Positions 38,974-46,302 of a DNA stretch of 48,405 nucleotides are shown one piece after another (position 1 is the stretch's first letter; each line of letters starts with the position of its first letter). The notes under the pieces are model-generated. The model was not told where the DNA came from and did not search any database. It saw nothing but the letters and a program-made list of their open reading frames with translations. Position numbers and translations under genes: made by a program. The DNA is from Acidobacteriota bacterium (GTDB lineage: Bacteria > Acidobacteriota > Thermoanaerobaculia > Gp7-AA8): NCBI GenBank assembly GCA_003223645.1, contig QHVT01000033.1, forward strand, positions 1-48,405, in the 5' to 3' direction.

Positions 38974-40026
38974 ATGGCAAAAGCGAAGAAAGAAAGTGAC
39001 AGCGCGGTCCTGGACGCGGCGTGCGCGCCGGAGTGGACGGAGATCCTCAAGCAGATGATCTTCATCCGCCGCTTCGAGGAGGCGACGGAGCGCGAGTTCC
39101 GCAAGGGAAAAATCGGCGGCTACCTCCACGTTTACATCGGACAGGAGGCGGTGGCATCCGGCATCGTTGGCGCGCTGCAGAAAGGCGACGCCGTGTTTTG
39201 CGGCTATCGCGATCACGCGCAGGCCCTCTCCCTCGGCAGCGATCCGAATCGCGTCATGGCCGAGTTGTTCGGCAAAGGCACCGGCGTGTCAAAGGGCAAG
39301 GGCGGCTCGATGCATTTGTTCGACGTCGAGCACGGCCTGTACGGCGGTTACGGAATCGTCGGCGGACATCTCACGCTCGCCGCCGGCGCCGCGTACGCGA
39401 AGCGCTATCAGGGCAGCGACTCGGTCGTCGTCTGCTACTTCGGCGACGGCGCGATGAACATCGGCTCGTTCCACGAGGCGATGAACATGGCCGGGCTGTG
39501 GGGACATCAGGGGATGTGCCCGATCGTCTTCGTCATCGAGAACAACGGCTACGCGATGGGCACGTCGGTCGAGCGCCATTCCGCGCTGACCGATCTCGCG
39601 GCGCGCGTGCGTGCGTACGACATCGCGGGAGAAAAAGTCGACGGGCAGGACATCTTCGCCGTCCGCGGCGTCGCCGATCGCGTCGTCCGCCAGGTGCGCG
39701 AGACCGGCAAGCCGTATTGCATCGAAGCCGTCACGTATCGATTCTCAGGACACGGCGCGGCCGACATCCTGCAGCCGTATCGCACGAAGGAAGAAGTCGA
39801 ACAGCATCGCCATCGCGATCCGATCAACATCCTGCGCAAGCGTCTCGGCGAAGTCTGCGGCCTGACCGACGACGACGTGAAGGCGATGGACGAATGGGCG
39901 ATCGAGCGGGCGGCGAACGCTGTCAAGTTCGCGGAAGAAAGCTCGCAGCCGGCGCCGGACGAGTTGTTCGCGGACGTGGTTGCCGAGCATGGACCACGGC
40001 CGGTCAGTGAGGACGAAAGAGAATGA
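38974..40026 (+). CDS. Thiamine-dependent dehydrogenase E1 alpha subunit (pyruvate/acetoin type)
   Basis: 350 residues. The TPP and phosphoryl-loop pattern is seen: FEEATEREFRKGKIGGYLHVYIGQEAV, YRDHAQALSLG, GKGGSMHLFDVEHGLYGGYGIVGG, and the thiamine site GDGAMNIGSFHEAMNMAG...VIENNGYAMG (GDG...NN). E1 alpha and beta make the E1 heterotetramer that decarboxylates a 2-oxo acid and passes the acyl group to E2 lipoate. The substrate could be pyruvate, acetoin or a branched-chain 2-oxo acid. A start at GTG 38968 is also possible. Confidence 0.93.
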   Translation: MAKAKKESDSAVLDAACAPEWTEILKQMIFIRRFEEATEREFRKGKIGGYLHVYIGQEAVASGIVGALQKGDAVFCGYRDHAQALSLGSDPNRVMAELFGKGTGVSKGKGGSMHLFDVEHGLYGGYGIVGGHLTLAAGAAYAKRYQGSDSVVVCYFGDGAMNIGSFHEAMNMAGLWGHQGMCPIVFVIENNGYAMGTSVERHSALTDLAARVRAYDIAGEKVDGQDIFAVRGVADRVVRQVRETGKPYCIEAVTYRFSGHGAADILQPYRTKEEVEQHRHRDPINILRKRLGEVCGLTDDDVKAMDEWAIERAANAVKFAEESSQPAPDELFADVVAEHGPRPVSEDERE

Positions 40027-40032
40027 ATGCAT

Positions 40033-40098
40033 GGAGTGGTGCGCGCCTCCGGCGCGCCTTTGGGGGATGGGAGGCGCGCCGGAGGCGCGCACCACTCC
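40033..40098. repeat. Palindrome family F, copy 4 (between E1 alpha and E1 beta)
   Basis: Perfect 26-base arms and a 14-base loop (66 bases). It makes up most of the 88-base gap between the two co-transcribed subunit genes. Confidence 0.95.
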
Positions 40099-40114
40099 GT
40101 CGCGTGAGAACGAG

Positions 40115-41101
40115 ATGAGCGAGAAGTCGTACCGCGACGCGATTCGCGACGCGATGATGGAAGAGATGGACCGCGACGCGAACGTCCTCATCATGGGGGA
40201 GGACATCGGCGTCTACGAAGGCACGTTCCGCATCACCGCGGGCATGCTGAAGAAATACGGGCCGAAGCGCGTGCTCGACACGCCGATTGCCGAAGCCGGG
40301 ATGGTCGGGACCGCGGTCGGCATGGCGATGCTCGGCCTGCGTCCGATCGTCGAGATGATGACGATGAACTTCGCCATCGTCGCCGCCGATCAGATTCTCA
40401 ATCACGCCGCGAAGGTGCGGTACTTCTCCGGCGGGCAGGTCGACGTGCCGATGGTCGTGCGCGGTCCTCAAGGAGCGGGAGTCCAACTCTCCGCGCAGCA
40501 CTCGCAGTCGTTCGAGTCGTTCTACGCGCATTTCCCCGGCATCCACGTCGTCGCGCCCGCGACTCCCGCGGACGCGAAGGGACTCCTGAAGACCGCGATT
40601 CGCGGAAACGATCCCGTCATCTTTCTCGAAAGCGCTGCGCTGTACGGAATGAAAGGCGAAGTGCCGGACGATCCGAACTTCACGGTGCCGTTCGGTCAGT
40701 CGCGCGTCGCGCGCGAAGGGAAGGACGTCACGATCGTGTCGTTCAGCCGCATGCTGCAGCTCTCGCTCGCCGTCGCCGCCAAGCTCGCGTCGGACGAAGG
40801 CATCGAGTGCGAAGTCATCGACCTCCGCACGCTGCGTCCGCTCGACATGGATCCGGTGTACGCCTCGGTGACGAAGACCCATCGCGCGGTCGTCGTGCAG
40901 GAGCAGTGGAAGCCGTTCGGCGTAGCCGCGGAGATCGCCGCGAACATCACCGAGACCGTGTTCGACGAGCTCGACGCGCCGGTCGCGCGCGTGACCGGCG
41001 AAGACGTGCCGATGCCGTACGCGCGCAATCTCGAATTATTAGCCACACCTCACGAGCCGGAGATCGAGCGCGCGGTTCGGAAAGTTTTGTACAAAACGTG
41101 A
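40115..41101 (+). CDS. Thiamine-dependent dehydrogenase E1 beta subunit
   Basis: 328 residues. GEDIGVYEGTFRITAGMLKKYG, TPIAEAGMVGTAVGMAM, MTMNFAIVAADQILNHAAK, and VVQEQWKPFGVAAEIAANI are typical of E1 beta. ATG 40115 was chosen because upstream in-frame codons come only from palindrome F; GAGAACGAG lies just before. It pairs with the E1 alpha subunit encoded upstream and the E2 downstream; an E3 gene is not in the window. Confidence 0.93.
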   Translation: MSEKSYRDAIRDAMMEEMDRDANVLIMGEDIGVYEGTFRITAGMLKKYGPKRVLDTPIAEAGMVGTAVGMAMLGLRPIVEMMTMNFAIVAADQILNHAAKVRYFSGGQVDVPMVVRGPQGAGVQLSAQHSQSFESFYAHFPGIHVVAPATPADAKGLLKTAIRGNDPVIFLESAALYGMKGEVPDDPNFTVPFGQSRVAREGKDVTIVSFSRMLQLSLAVAAKLASDEGIECEVIDLRTLRPLDMDPVYASVTKTHRAVVVQEQWKPFGVAAEIAANITETVFDELDAPVARVTGEDVPMPYARNLELLATPHEPEIERAVRKVLYKT

Positions 41102-41226
41102 GGTGAAAGGAAAAAGGTGAAAGGTAAAAGTACGCTGCGCGCATTCGCGCGATTTTTGCTCGAACCCCCAAGCGGGCGTTCAGGCGGAGCCACTTTCACC
41201 TTTGTCCTTTTCCCTTTCACCTTTGC
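41102..41226. repeat. Word-hairpin N: GTGAAAG heptamers
   Basis: Left GTGAAAG, GAAAAAG, GTGAAAG, GTAAAAG words; right CTTTCAC, CTTTGTC, CTTTTCC, CTTTCAC. The loop of about 65 bases has its own small palindrome (GCGCGCATTCGCGCG). It lies between E1 beta and E2. Confidence 0.85.
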
Positions 41227-41249
41227 TTGCGAGAACTGAGCGAATCACC

Positions 41250-42518
41250 ATGCCCGAAATAATCATGCCGAAGATGGGCGACGCGATGACCGAGGGAAAG
41301 GTCGTCAAGTGGTACAAACAGCCGGGCGATCGCGTGAAGAAGGGGGAGGCGGTCGCGGAGATCGAGACGGACAAAGTGAATCTCGATCTCGAAGCCGAGG
41401 CGGACGGAACGCTCGGCGAGCAGGCCGCGAAAGAAGGCGACATGGTTCCGGTCGGCGGCGTGCTCGCGAAAATCCTCGGCGAAGGCGAGAAGGAAGAGAA
41501 GAAAGACGAAGCGCCGCAACGTCGGGTAACGGACAAGAAGGACTCGGTCAAGCACACGACCGGCGAGTATCACGAAGCGATCGAGCAAAAGGGACCGCGG
41601 CGCGATCTCGCGCAAAACGTGGTCGCGATGCCCGCGGCAAGCGAAGGCGGACGGCGGAAATCCTCGCCGCTCGCGCGCAAGATGGCCGCCGAGATGGGCG
41701 TGAGCCTCGAGCAGGTGCAGGGGAGCGGTCCGCGCGGAAGAATCGTCGCGGCGGACATCAAGAAAACCAGTGGAGCGGCGGCCGCTTCGGCCGCCGAATT
41801 CTCGCGAAAACCGGCGGCCGAAGCGGCCGCCGCTCCACTGGAAACGAAAATCATCCCGCTCACCGCGATGCGCCGCACGATCGCGAAGCGACTCGCCGAG
41901 TCGACCGGCCCGATCCCGCACTTCTATCTCACGGCCGATTTCGACGTTACGAATCTCGCGGCAATGCGCCAGCAGTTGCTCGACATCAGCGGCGCGAAGC
42001 TGAGCCTCAACGACTTCATCATCCGCGCCGTCGCGCTCGCGCTGCGCCATCACCCGAACGTGAACGCGAGCTGGGGCGATGACGCGATCACGCAGCATGG
42101 TGAAGTGCACGTCGGCGTCGCCGTCGCCACCCCGGAAGGACTGATCACGCCCGTCATTCGCAATGCCGATCAGAAATCGGTCGTCGACATTGCGTCCGAG
42201 GTGCGCGCGCTCGCGGACAAAGCGAAGAACCGCAAACTCAAACCGGACGAATATCAGGGCTCGACCTTCACGATCTCCAACCTCGGCGCATGGGGCATCG
42301 AAGAATTCACCGCGATCATCAACCCGCCGAACGCCGCCATCCTCGCCATCGGCGCAGCGGAATCGCGTCCGGTCGTGATCGACAAACAAATCGTCATCCG
42401 CGAGCGGATGAAAGTGACGATGTCGTGCGATCACCGGATCGTGGACGGCGCGCTCGGCGCAGAGTTTTTGAAGACGTTGCGCCAGTACATCGAGCAGCCG
42501 TTGCGCTTGTTCGTGTGA
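41250..42518 (+). CDS. Dihydrolipoamide acyltransferase E2 with palindrome-encoded linker
   Basis: 422 residues. A lipoyl domain (residues 1-78) carries Lys in EIETDKVNLD. An E3-binding domain (about 136-172) has SPLARKMAAEMGV and GSGPRGRIVAADI. A catalytic domain follows with SCDHRIVDGALGAEF (HxxxDG) near the C-terminus. It passes the acyl group from lipoyl to CoA. Between the E3-binding and catalytic domains, palindrome G encodes SGAAAASAAEF...PAAEAAAAPL in frame, i.e. an Ala-rich linker much like the usual Ala/Pro-rich linkers of E2 proteins. A single lipoyl domain is present. ATG 41250 has GAGAA upstream but no strong site. Confidence 0.93.
   Translation: MPEIIMPKMGDAMTEGKVVKWYKQPGDRVKKGEAVAEIETDKVNLDLEAEADGTLGEQAAKEGDMVPVGGVLAKILGEGEKEEKKDEAPQRRVTDKKDSVKHTTGEYHEAIEQKGPRRDLAQNVVAMPAASEGGRRKSSPLARKMAAEMGVSLEQVQGSGPRGRIVAADIKKTSGAAAASAAEFSRKPAAEAAAAPLETKIIPLTAMRRTIAKRLAESTGPIPHFYLTADFDVTNLAAMRQQLLDISGAKLSLNDFIIRAVALALRHHPNVNASWGDDAITQHGEVHVGVAVATPEGLITPVIRNADQKSVVDIASEVRALADKAKNRKLKPDEYQGSTFTISNLGAWGIEEFTAIINPPNAAILAIGAAESRPVVIDKQIVIRERMKVTMSCDHRIVDGALGAEFLKTLRQYIEQPLRLFV
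41767..41841. repeat. Palindrome family G, copy inside E2 gene
   Basis: CCAGTGGAGCGGCGGCCGCT...AGCGGCCGCCGCTCCACTGG arms, with loop GAATTCTCGCGAAAACC. It lies in the linker-coding part of the gene. Confidence 0.95.
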
Positions 42519-42540
42519 GGAGGGCGCGTACACGGCCCAC

Positions 42541-42653
42541 GAACGCAGAACGCAGAGCGCAGAACGAAGAATTGAGAAGCACGCTCGCCCATGACGCGGA
42601 GCGCGGTGGGCGGGTTTCTTCCTTCTGCATTCTGACTTCTGCGTTCTGAATTC
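42541..42653. repeat. Word-hairpin K, copy 3: GAACGCA heptamers
   Basis: GAACGCAGAACGCAGAGCGC begins the left arm, as in copies 1 and 2, and the loop is longer and GC-rich (about 60 bases). The right arm is more degenerate (CTTCTGCATTCTGACTTCTG). The rest of 42654-42729 shows nothing but the promoter region. Confidence 0.8.
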
Positions 42654-42731
42654 CGTGCCGGTGCACGCGAATCACGCTACGCAGCTCAACACTTTCAACC
42701 CATGCGAGAAGCAATTCGTCCCTTTGTTTGT

Positions 42732-42737
42732 TACACT
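42732..42737 (+). promoter_or_regulatory. -10 box TACACT before the small membrane protein
   Basis: TTGTTACACTGCC, giving a leader of about 10 bases to ATG 42753. Confidence 0.4.
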
Positions 42738-42752
42738 GCCAGGCATTCCTCC

Positions 42753-42902
42753 ATGACGGGCCACGAGCTCCTCATTCTGCTGGTCGTCATCTTCGTGATC
42801 TGGATCGTGCTGAAGATGGCGAAGCTCGCGATCAAGCTGATCTTGTTCATCATCGCGATCGTGATCATTGCGGGACTGCTCTGGCATTTCTTCCCGAGGT
42901 GA
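42753..42902 (+). CDS. Small membrane protein (49 residues)
   Basis: Almost entirely two hydrophobic helices (LLILLVVIFVIWIVLKMAKL, ILFIIAIVIIAGLLWHF), with a few charged residues between. No family is recognised; its size and pattern suggest an inner-membrane subunit or a small regulator. An upstream start at 42702 overlaps the promoter-like box. The stop is four bases from the start of the zinc-ribbon gene, so the two are an operon. Confidence 0.55.
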   Translation: MTGHELLILLVVIFVIWIVLKMAKLAIKLILFIIAIVIIAGLLWHFFPR

Positions 42903-42906
42903 ACCT

Positions 42907-43371
42907 TTGAGCGATCGCAAATACAAACATAAGGGATATCAGGACGGAGGCGGATACTCGTACTCCGGCGGACAACAACAGCAGCGCCCGCAAGGCCCGC
43001 GGACGGACGGACCGAAGCAGCGCCTCGAAGGCGCGCCGCGCGGACGGACGGCGGGCGGCTTCGGCCCCGAGGCGTTCAAATGCAACCGCTGCGGCGAGCA
43101 GAGGCATTCGCTCGGCGAGATGACGTTCGATGAGACTTGCCTCAAGTGCGCCGCCGACCTCCACACCTGCGGCAACTGCCGCCTCTTCGACACGACGACG
43201 CTGTGGGAGTGCCGCGAAAACATTCCGAAGCGCGTGATCGGAAAACACGTGCGCAACGAATGCACGTTCTTCCAGCCGAAGATCGTGAGGGACCTCGCGG
43301 CCGACAAGAGCAAACAATCGCTGACTCCGGACGACGCGCGCAAAGCGTTCGACGCGCTGTTCAAGAAATAG
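42907..43371 (+). CDS. Zinc-ribbon protein with basic, low-complexity N-terminus
   Basis: 154 residues from TTG 42907, with GAGGTGA five bases upstream (the end of the previous gene). The N-terminal 55 residues are Gln/Gly/Arg rich and disordered. Then come CNRCGEQ (near residue 61), CLKC (near 82), HTCGNC (near 90), CRE and NECTFF, which together look like two zinc ribbons or a treble-clef pair. The C-terminus is helical (TPDDARKAFDALFKK). The Cys set is conserved-looking, but no characterised family is recognised. Cytoplasmic; RNA or protein binding is a guess. Confidence 0.6.
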   Translation: MSDRKYKHKGYQDGGGYSYSGGQQQQRPQGPRTDGPKQRLEGAPRGRTAGGFGPEAFKCNRCGEQRHSLGEMTFDETCLKCAADLHTCGNCRLFDTTTLWECRENIPKRVIGKHVRNECTFFQPKIVRDLAADKSKQSLTPDDARKAFDALFKK

Positions 43372-43383
43372 GTTGCTCTTTCA

Positions 43384-43530
43384 GTTTATCCCGCGCGCAG
43401 ACGCGGGATCTCCGGTTCCACCGCGACCATCGCTCCGAACGACGAAAACCATTCAACCGTGCGCCCATCGACTGTCGGCAACCCTTCTGCCGGTGTAACC
43501 AGAGATCCCGCGTCTTCGCGCGGGATAAAC
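43384..43530. repeat. Palindrome family C, copy 2 (at the lnt 5' end)
   Basis: GTTTATCCCGCGCGCAGACG...and...GCGTCTTCGCGCGGGATAAAC arms as at 5293, with a different loop (about 65 bases). The right arm and part of the loop are read as the first residues of lnt. Confidence 0.9.
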
Positions 43531-45039
43531 TGGGTTCTCGCGAGCATTTCCGGCGTTCTCTTCGCGCTCTCGTTCCCGAACGCCGCCATCGGCTGGCTCG
43601 CGTTCATCGCGCTGGTGCCGCTGCTCGTCGCGATCACCAACGCGCGCAGCGCGTGGGAAGCGTTCTTCGTAGGCTGGCTGTCGCAGACGATCGCCTGGCT
43701 GATGATGGTGCCGTGGGTGATCCGCGTGATGTCGCATTACGGTGGACTGCCCGAGCTCACCGGCATCCTGCTTTTCGTCGCGATGTGTCTCATCCTCGGC
43801 CTGTACGGCGGCTTGTTCGCGGCGATCATGAAACGCCTGCGGCTCGGCACGCGCTTCGCGCCGTGGCTCGTCGTGCCGCTGGCGTGGGCGGCGGTCGAGT
43901 ACGCGCGCACGTATCTCCTCAGCGGATTCCCGTGGAACCTCCTCGCGACGGCGATCGTCGACTACACGCCGCTGATTCAAATCGATCGCTTCGGCGGCCC
44001 GTACTTTGTCGGGGCGCTGATTCTGATTCCGTGCACGATTGCCGCGTGGTGGATCACGCAGCGTCCGCCGTCGATCGCGCGTGTGCTCGCCGGCGGCGCG
44101 ATCGGGATTCTCGCGCTGACGTGGTGGGGGACGGGACTCGTCGCGTCGAAGCTGCTCGGGCGCTCGAGCGATGCGCCGGTGCTGATGGCCGCGCTGCTGC
44201 AGCCGAACATCTCGCAGGAGATGCGCTGGGACGAAGCGAACGTGATGGCGATCTATCAGCGGATGATCGCGATGACGGAAGAAGCGGCGGATCACGGCGC
44301 GAATGTCGTGATCTGGCCGGAGTCGACGGTCCCGCTCTCGTTCACGGAGACGCATTTCTTCAAAGACGCGATCGAGCAGATCTCGCGCGAGCGCAAGATC
44401 GACATCATCCTCGGCTCCGTTGCAACCGATCCCGCGCGTCCGAATCGTCTGTGGAACTCCGCGTTCCTCGTCAGCAACGGCGTCACGATCGGACACTACG
44501 ACAAGATCCGGCTCGTGCCGTTCGGCGAGTACGTTCCGCTGCGGCGCGTGCTCTTCTTCGCAAAGAAGCTCGTCCATGCCGTCGGCACGTTCGAGTTCGG
44601 CACGAACGACTTTCCGCTGGCCGGCAAAATGAAATACGGCCCGGCGATCTGCTACGAGATCGTCTATCCGCAGATCCCGCGCGAGCAGATTCGCCACGGC
44701 GCGCAAGTGCTCGTCACGATCACGAACGACGCGTGGTACGACGGGACGGCCGCGCCCGCGCAGCATCTCTGGCAGGCGCGCCTCCGCGCCGTCGAAACCG
44801 ATCGCTACCTGCTACGCGCGGGAACGACCGGCATCTCCGCATTCATCGATCCGACGGGCCAGATCCGCGAGTCGCTTCCAATGGGCCGCACGGGAATCAT
44901 CTACGCGCTGTTTCAGTCTCATACGTGGACGACGTCCTACGTCCGCTTCGGGGATTGGTTTGCGTGGGGAAGCGTGGTCGTGGTACTCATCGGATTGGTA
45001 CGAATGAAGGCAGAAGGCAGAAGGCAGAAGGCAGAATGA
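43459..45039 (+). CDS. lnt: Apolipoprotein N-acyltransferase Lnt with repeat-encoded ends
   Basis: 526 residues from GTG 43459. About six transmembrane helices occupy residues 25-215 (WVLASISGVLFALSFPNAAIG, WLAFIALVPLLVAI), then a nitrilase-type domain with Glu in VVIWPESTVPL, Lys in HYDKIRLVPFGEYVP and Cys in AICYEIVYPQ, the Glu-Lys-Cys triad. It adds the third acyl chain to lipoproteins at the inner membrane. The first 24 or so residues come from palindrome C (RDPASSRGIN) rather than native sequence, and the last, MKAEGRRQKAE, from word-hairpin O. The native start codon seems to have been replaced. No ribosome binding site is clear. Confidence 0.92.
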   Translation: MRPSTVGNPSAGVTRDPASSRGINWVLASISGVLFALSFPNAAIGWLAFIALVPLLVAITNARSAWEAFFVGWLSQTIAWLMMVPWVIRVMSHYGGLPELTGILLFVAMCLILGLYGGLFAAIMKRLRLGTRFAPWLVVPLAWAAVEYARTYLLSGFPWNLLATAIVDYTPLIQIDRFGGPYFVGALILIPCTIAAWWITQRPPSIARVLAGGAIGILALTWWGTGLVASKLLGRSSDAPVLMAALLQPNISQEMRWDEANVMAIYQRMIAMTEEAADHGANVVIWPESTVPLSFTETHFFKDAIEQISRERKIDIILGSVATDPARPNRLWNSAFLVSNGVTIGHYDKIRLVPFGEYVPLRRVLFFAKKLVHAVGTFEFGTNDFPLAGKMKYGPAICYEIVYPQIPREQIRHGAQVLVTITNDAWYDGTAAPAQHLWQARLRAVETDRYLLRAGTTGISAFIDPTGQIRESLPMGRTGIIYALFQSHTWTTSYVRFGDWFAWGSVVVVLIGLVRMKAEGRRQKAE

Positions 45040-45106
45040 AGAAGTCGTGATTTGGCGTCCGCCACCTCTTACTTCTGCCTTCTGCCTTCTGCCCTCTGCC
45101 TTCATA
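45005..45106. repeat. Word-hairpin O: GAAGGCA heptamers
   Basis: Four GAAGGCA heptamers on the left and GCCTTCT words on the right, with a loop of about 45 bases. The left arm overlaps the lnt C-terminal codons (EGRRQKAE). Confidence 0.9.
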
Positions 45107-45111
45107 CGACG

Positions 45112-46216
45112 ATGAAAGACGACACTCCTTTCCGCATCGACTCCCTCCGCGAACGAATCAGCTCCGTCCGGAGCTATCTTTGACCTAGCCTCGGCGAGAC
45201 GGGCGCTCGACGAGATCGAGCGCGAGATGTCCGTGCCCGGCTTTTGGGATCGTCCCGAAACGGCGCAGGAGACTGGACGCAAGCGCGCGCGCGTCGAGAA
45301 GCGCATCCAGTCCGGCCAGTCGATCGATTCGAAGTCGGAAGAGCTCGACGTGTTGCTCGATCTGCAGCGCGAAGGCGAGAGCGTCGACGGAGACATCGAG
45401 TCGCTCATCGATCAGCTCGAGCGCGAAGTCACCGACATCGAGCTGACGATGAAGCTCTCCGGCGAGCACGATCTGCGCGATGCCATCATCACGATCCATC
45501 CCGGCGCCGGCGGCACGGAGTCGCAGGATTGGGCGGAGATGATGCTGCGCATGTACCTCCGCTACTGCGAGCGCAAGGGTTGGTCGACGGAGCTCCTCGA
45601 GTATCAGGCCGGCGAAGAGGCGGGACTCAAGAGCGCAACGGCGTTGGTGCGCGGCGACTACGCGTTCGGCTATCTGAAGGTGGAGAACGGCGTCCACCGC
45701 TTGGTGCGCATCTCGCCGTTCGATGCCGCGAAGCGGAGACACACGTCGTTTGCGTCGGTGTTCGTGATCCCCGACATCGACGACACGATCCATATCGAGA
45801 TCAACGACAAGGACCTGCGCGTCGACACGTATCGTTCTTCGGGCGCGGGCGGACAGCATGTCAACGTGACCGACTCCGCGGTGCGCATCACGCACCTGCC
45901 GACGAACATCGTCGTGACGTGCCAGAACGAGCGCAGCCAGCACAAGAACCGCGACGTCGCCATGCGCCTCCTTCGCGCGCGGCTGTATCAACTGGAGCTG
46001 GACAAGCGCAAGGAAGAGCAGGCCAAGGTCGAAGGGGAGAAGAAAGACATCGGCTTCGGCAGCCAGATCCGCTCGTACGTGCTGCAGCCGTATCAGCTCG
46101 TGAAGGATTTGCGGACGGGATACGAAGTTGGCGATCCGTCGCGCATCCTCGACGGCGATCTCGACGGATTCATCGAGGCCTTTCTCGCGGCGCAGGCGCG
46201 GAAGACGGCGGATTAG
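45112..46216 (+). CDS. prfB: Peptide chain release factor 2, programmed +1 frameshift
   Basis: ATG 45112 opens 23 codons ending CTT TGA C at 45178-45184. As in most bacteria, RF2 is made only when ribosomes shift +1 at this UGA, reading CTT and then GAC from 45182. The upstream CCGGAGC about three bases before CTT serves as the stimulating Shine-Dalgarno-like element. The full product is about 367 residues: SPF motif VRISPFDAAKRRHTSF (RF2-specific stop codon reading) and GGQ in RSSGAGGQHVNVTDS. It recognises UGA and UAA and frees the peptide. The usual feedback applies: low RF2 raises shifting. Confidence 0.95.
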
Positions 46217-46302
46217 ATGGCGGATGGCAGATGGCAGACGGCAGCCACGGACGAGCAGTCGCTTCGTGAATCGCCATCCGCCATCCGCCATCCGCCATCG
46301 GC
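46216..46302. repeat. Word-hairpin D, copy 3: overlapping a gene start
   Basis: GATGGCGGATGGCAGATGGC on the left and GCCATCCGCCATCCGCC words on the right, with a loop of about 30 bases. The first ATG of the left arm is the only usable start for the glycosyltransferase that follows. Confidence 0.9.
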
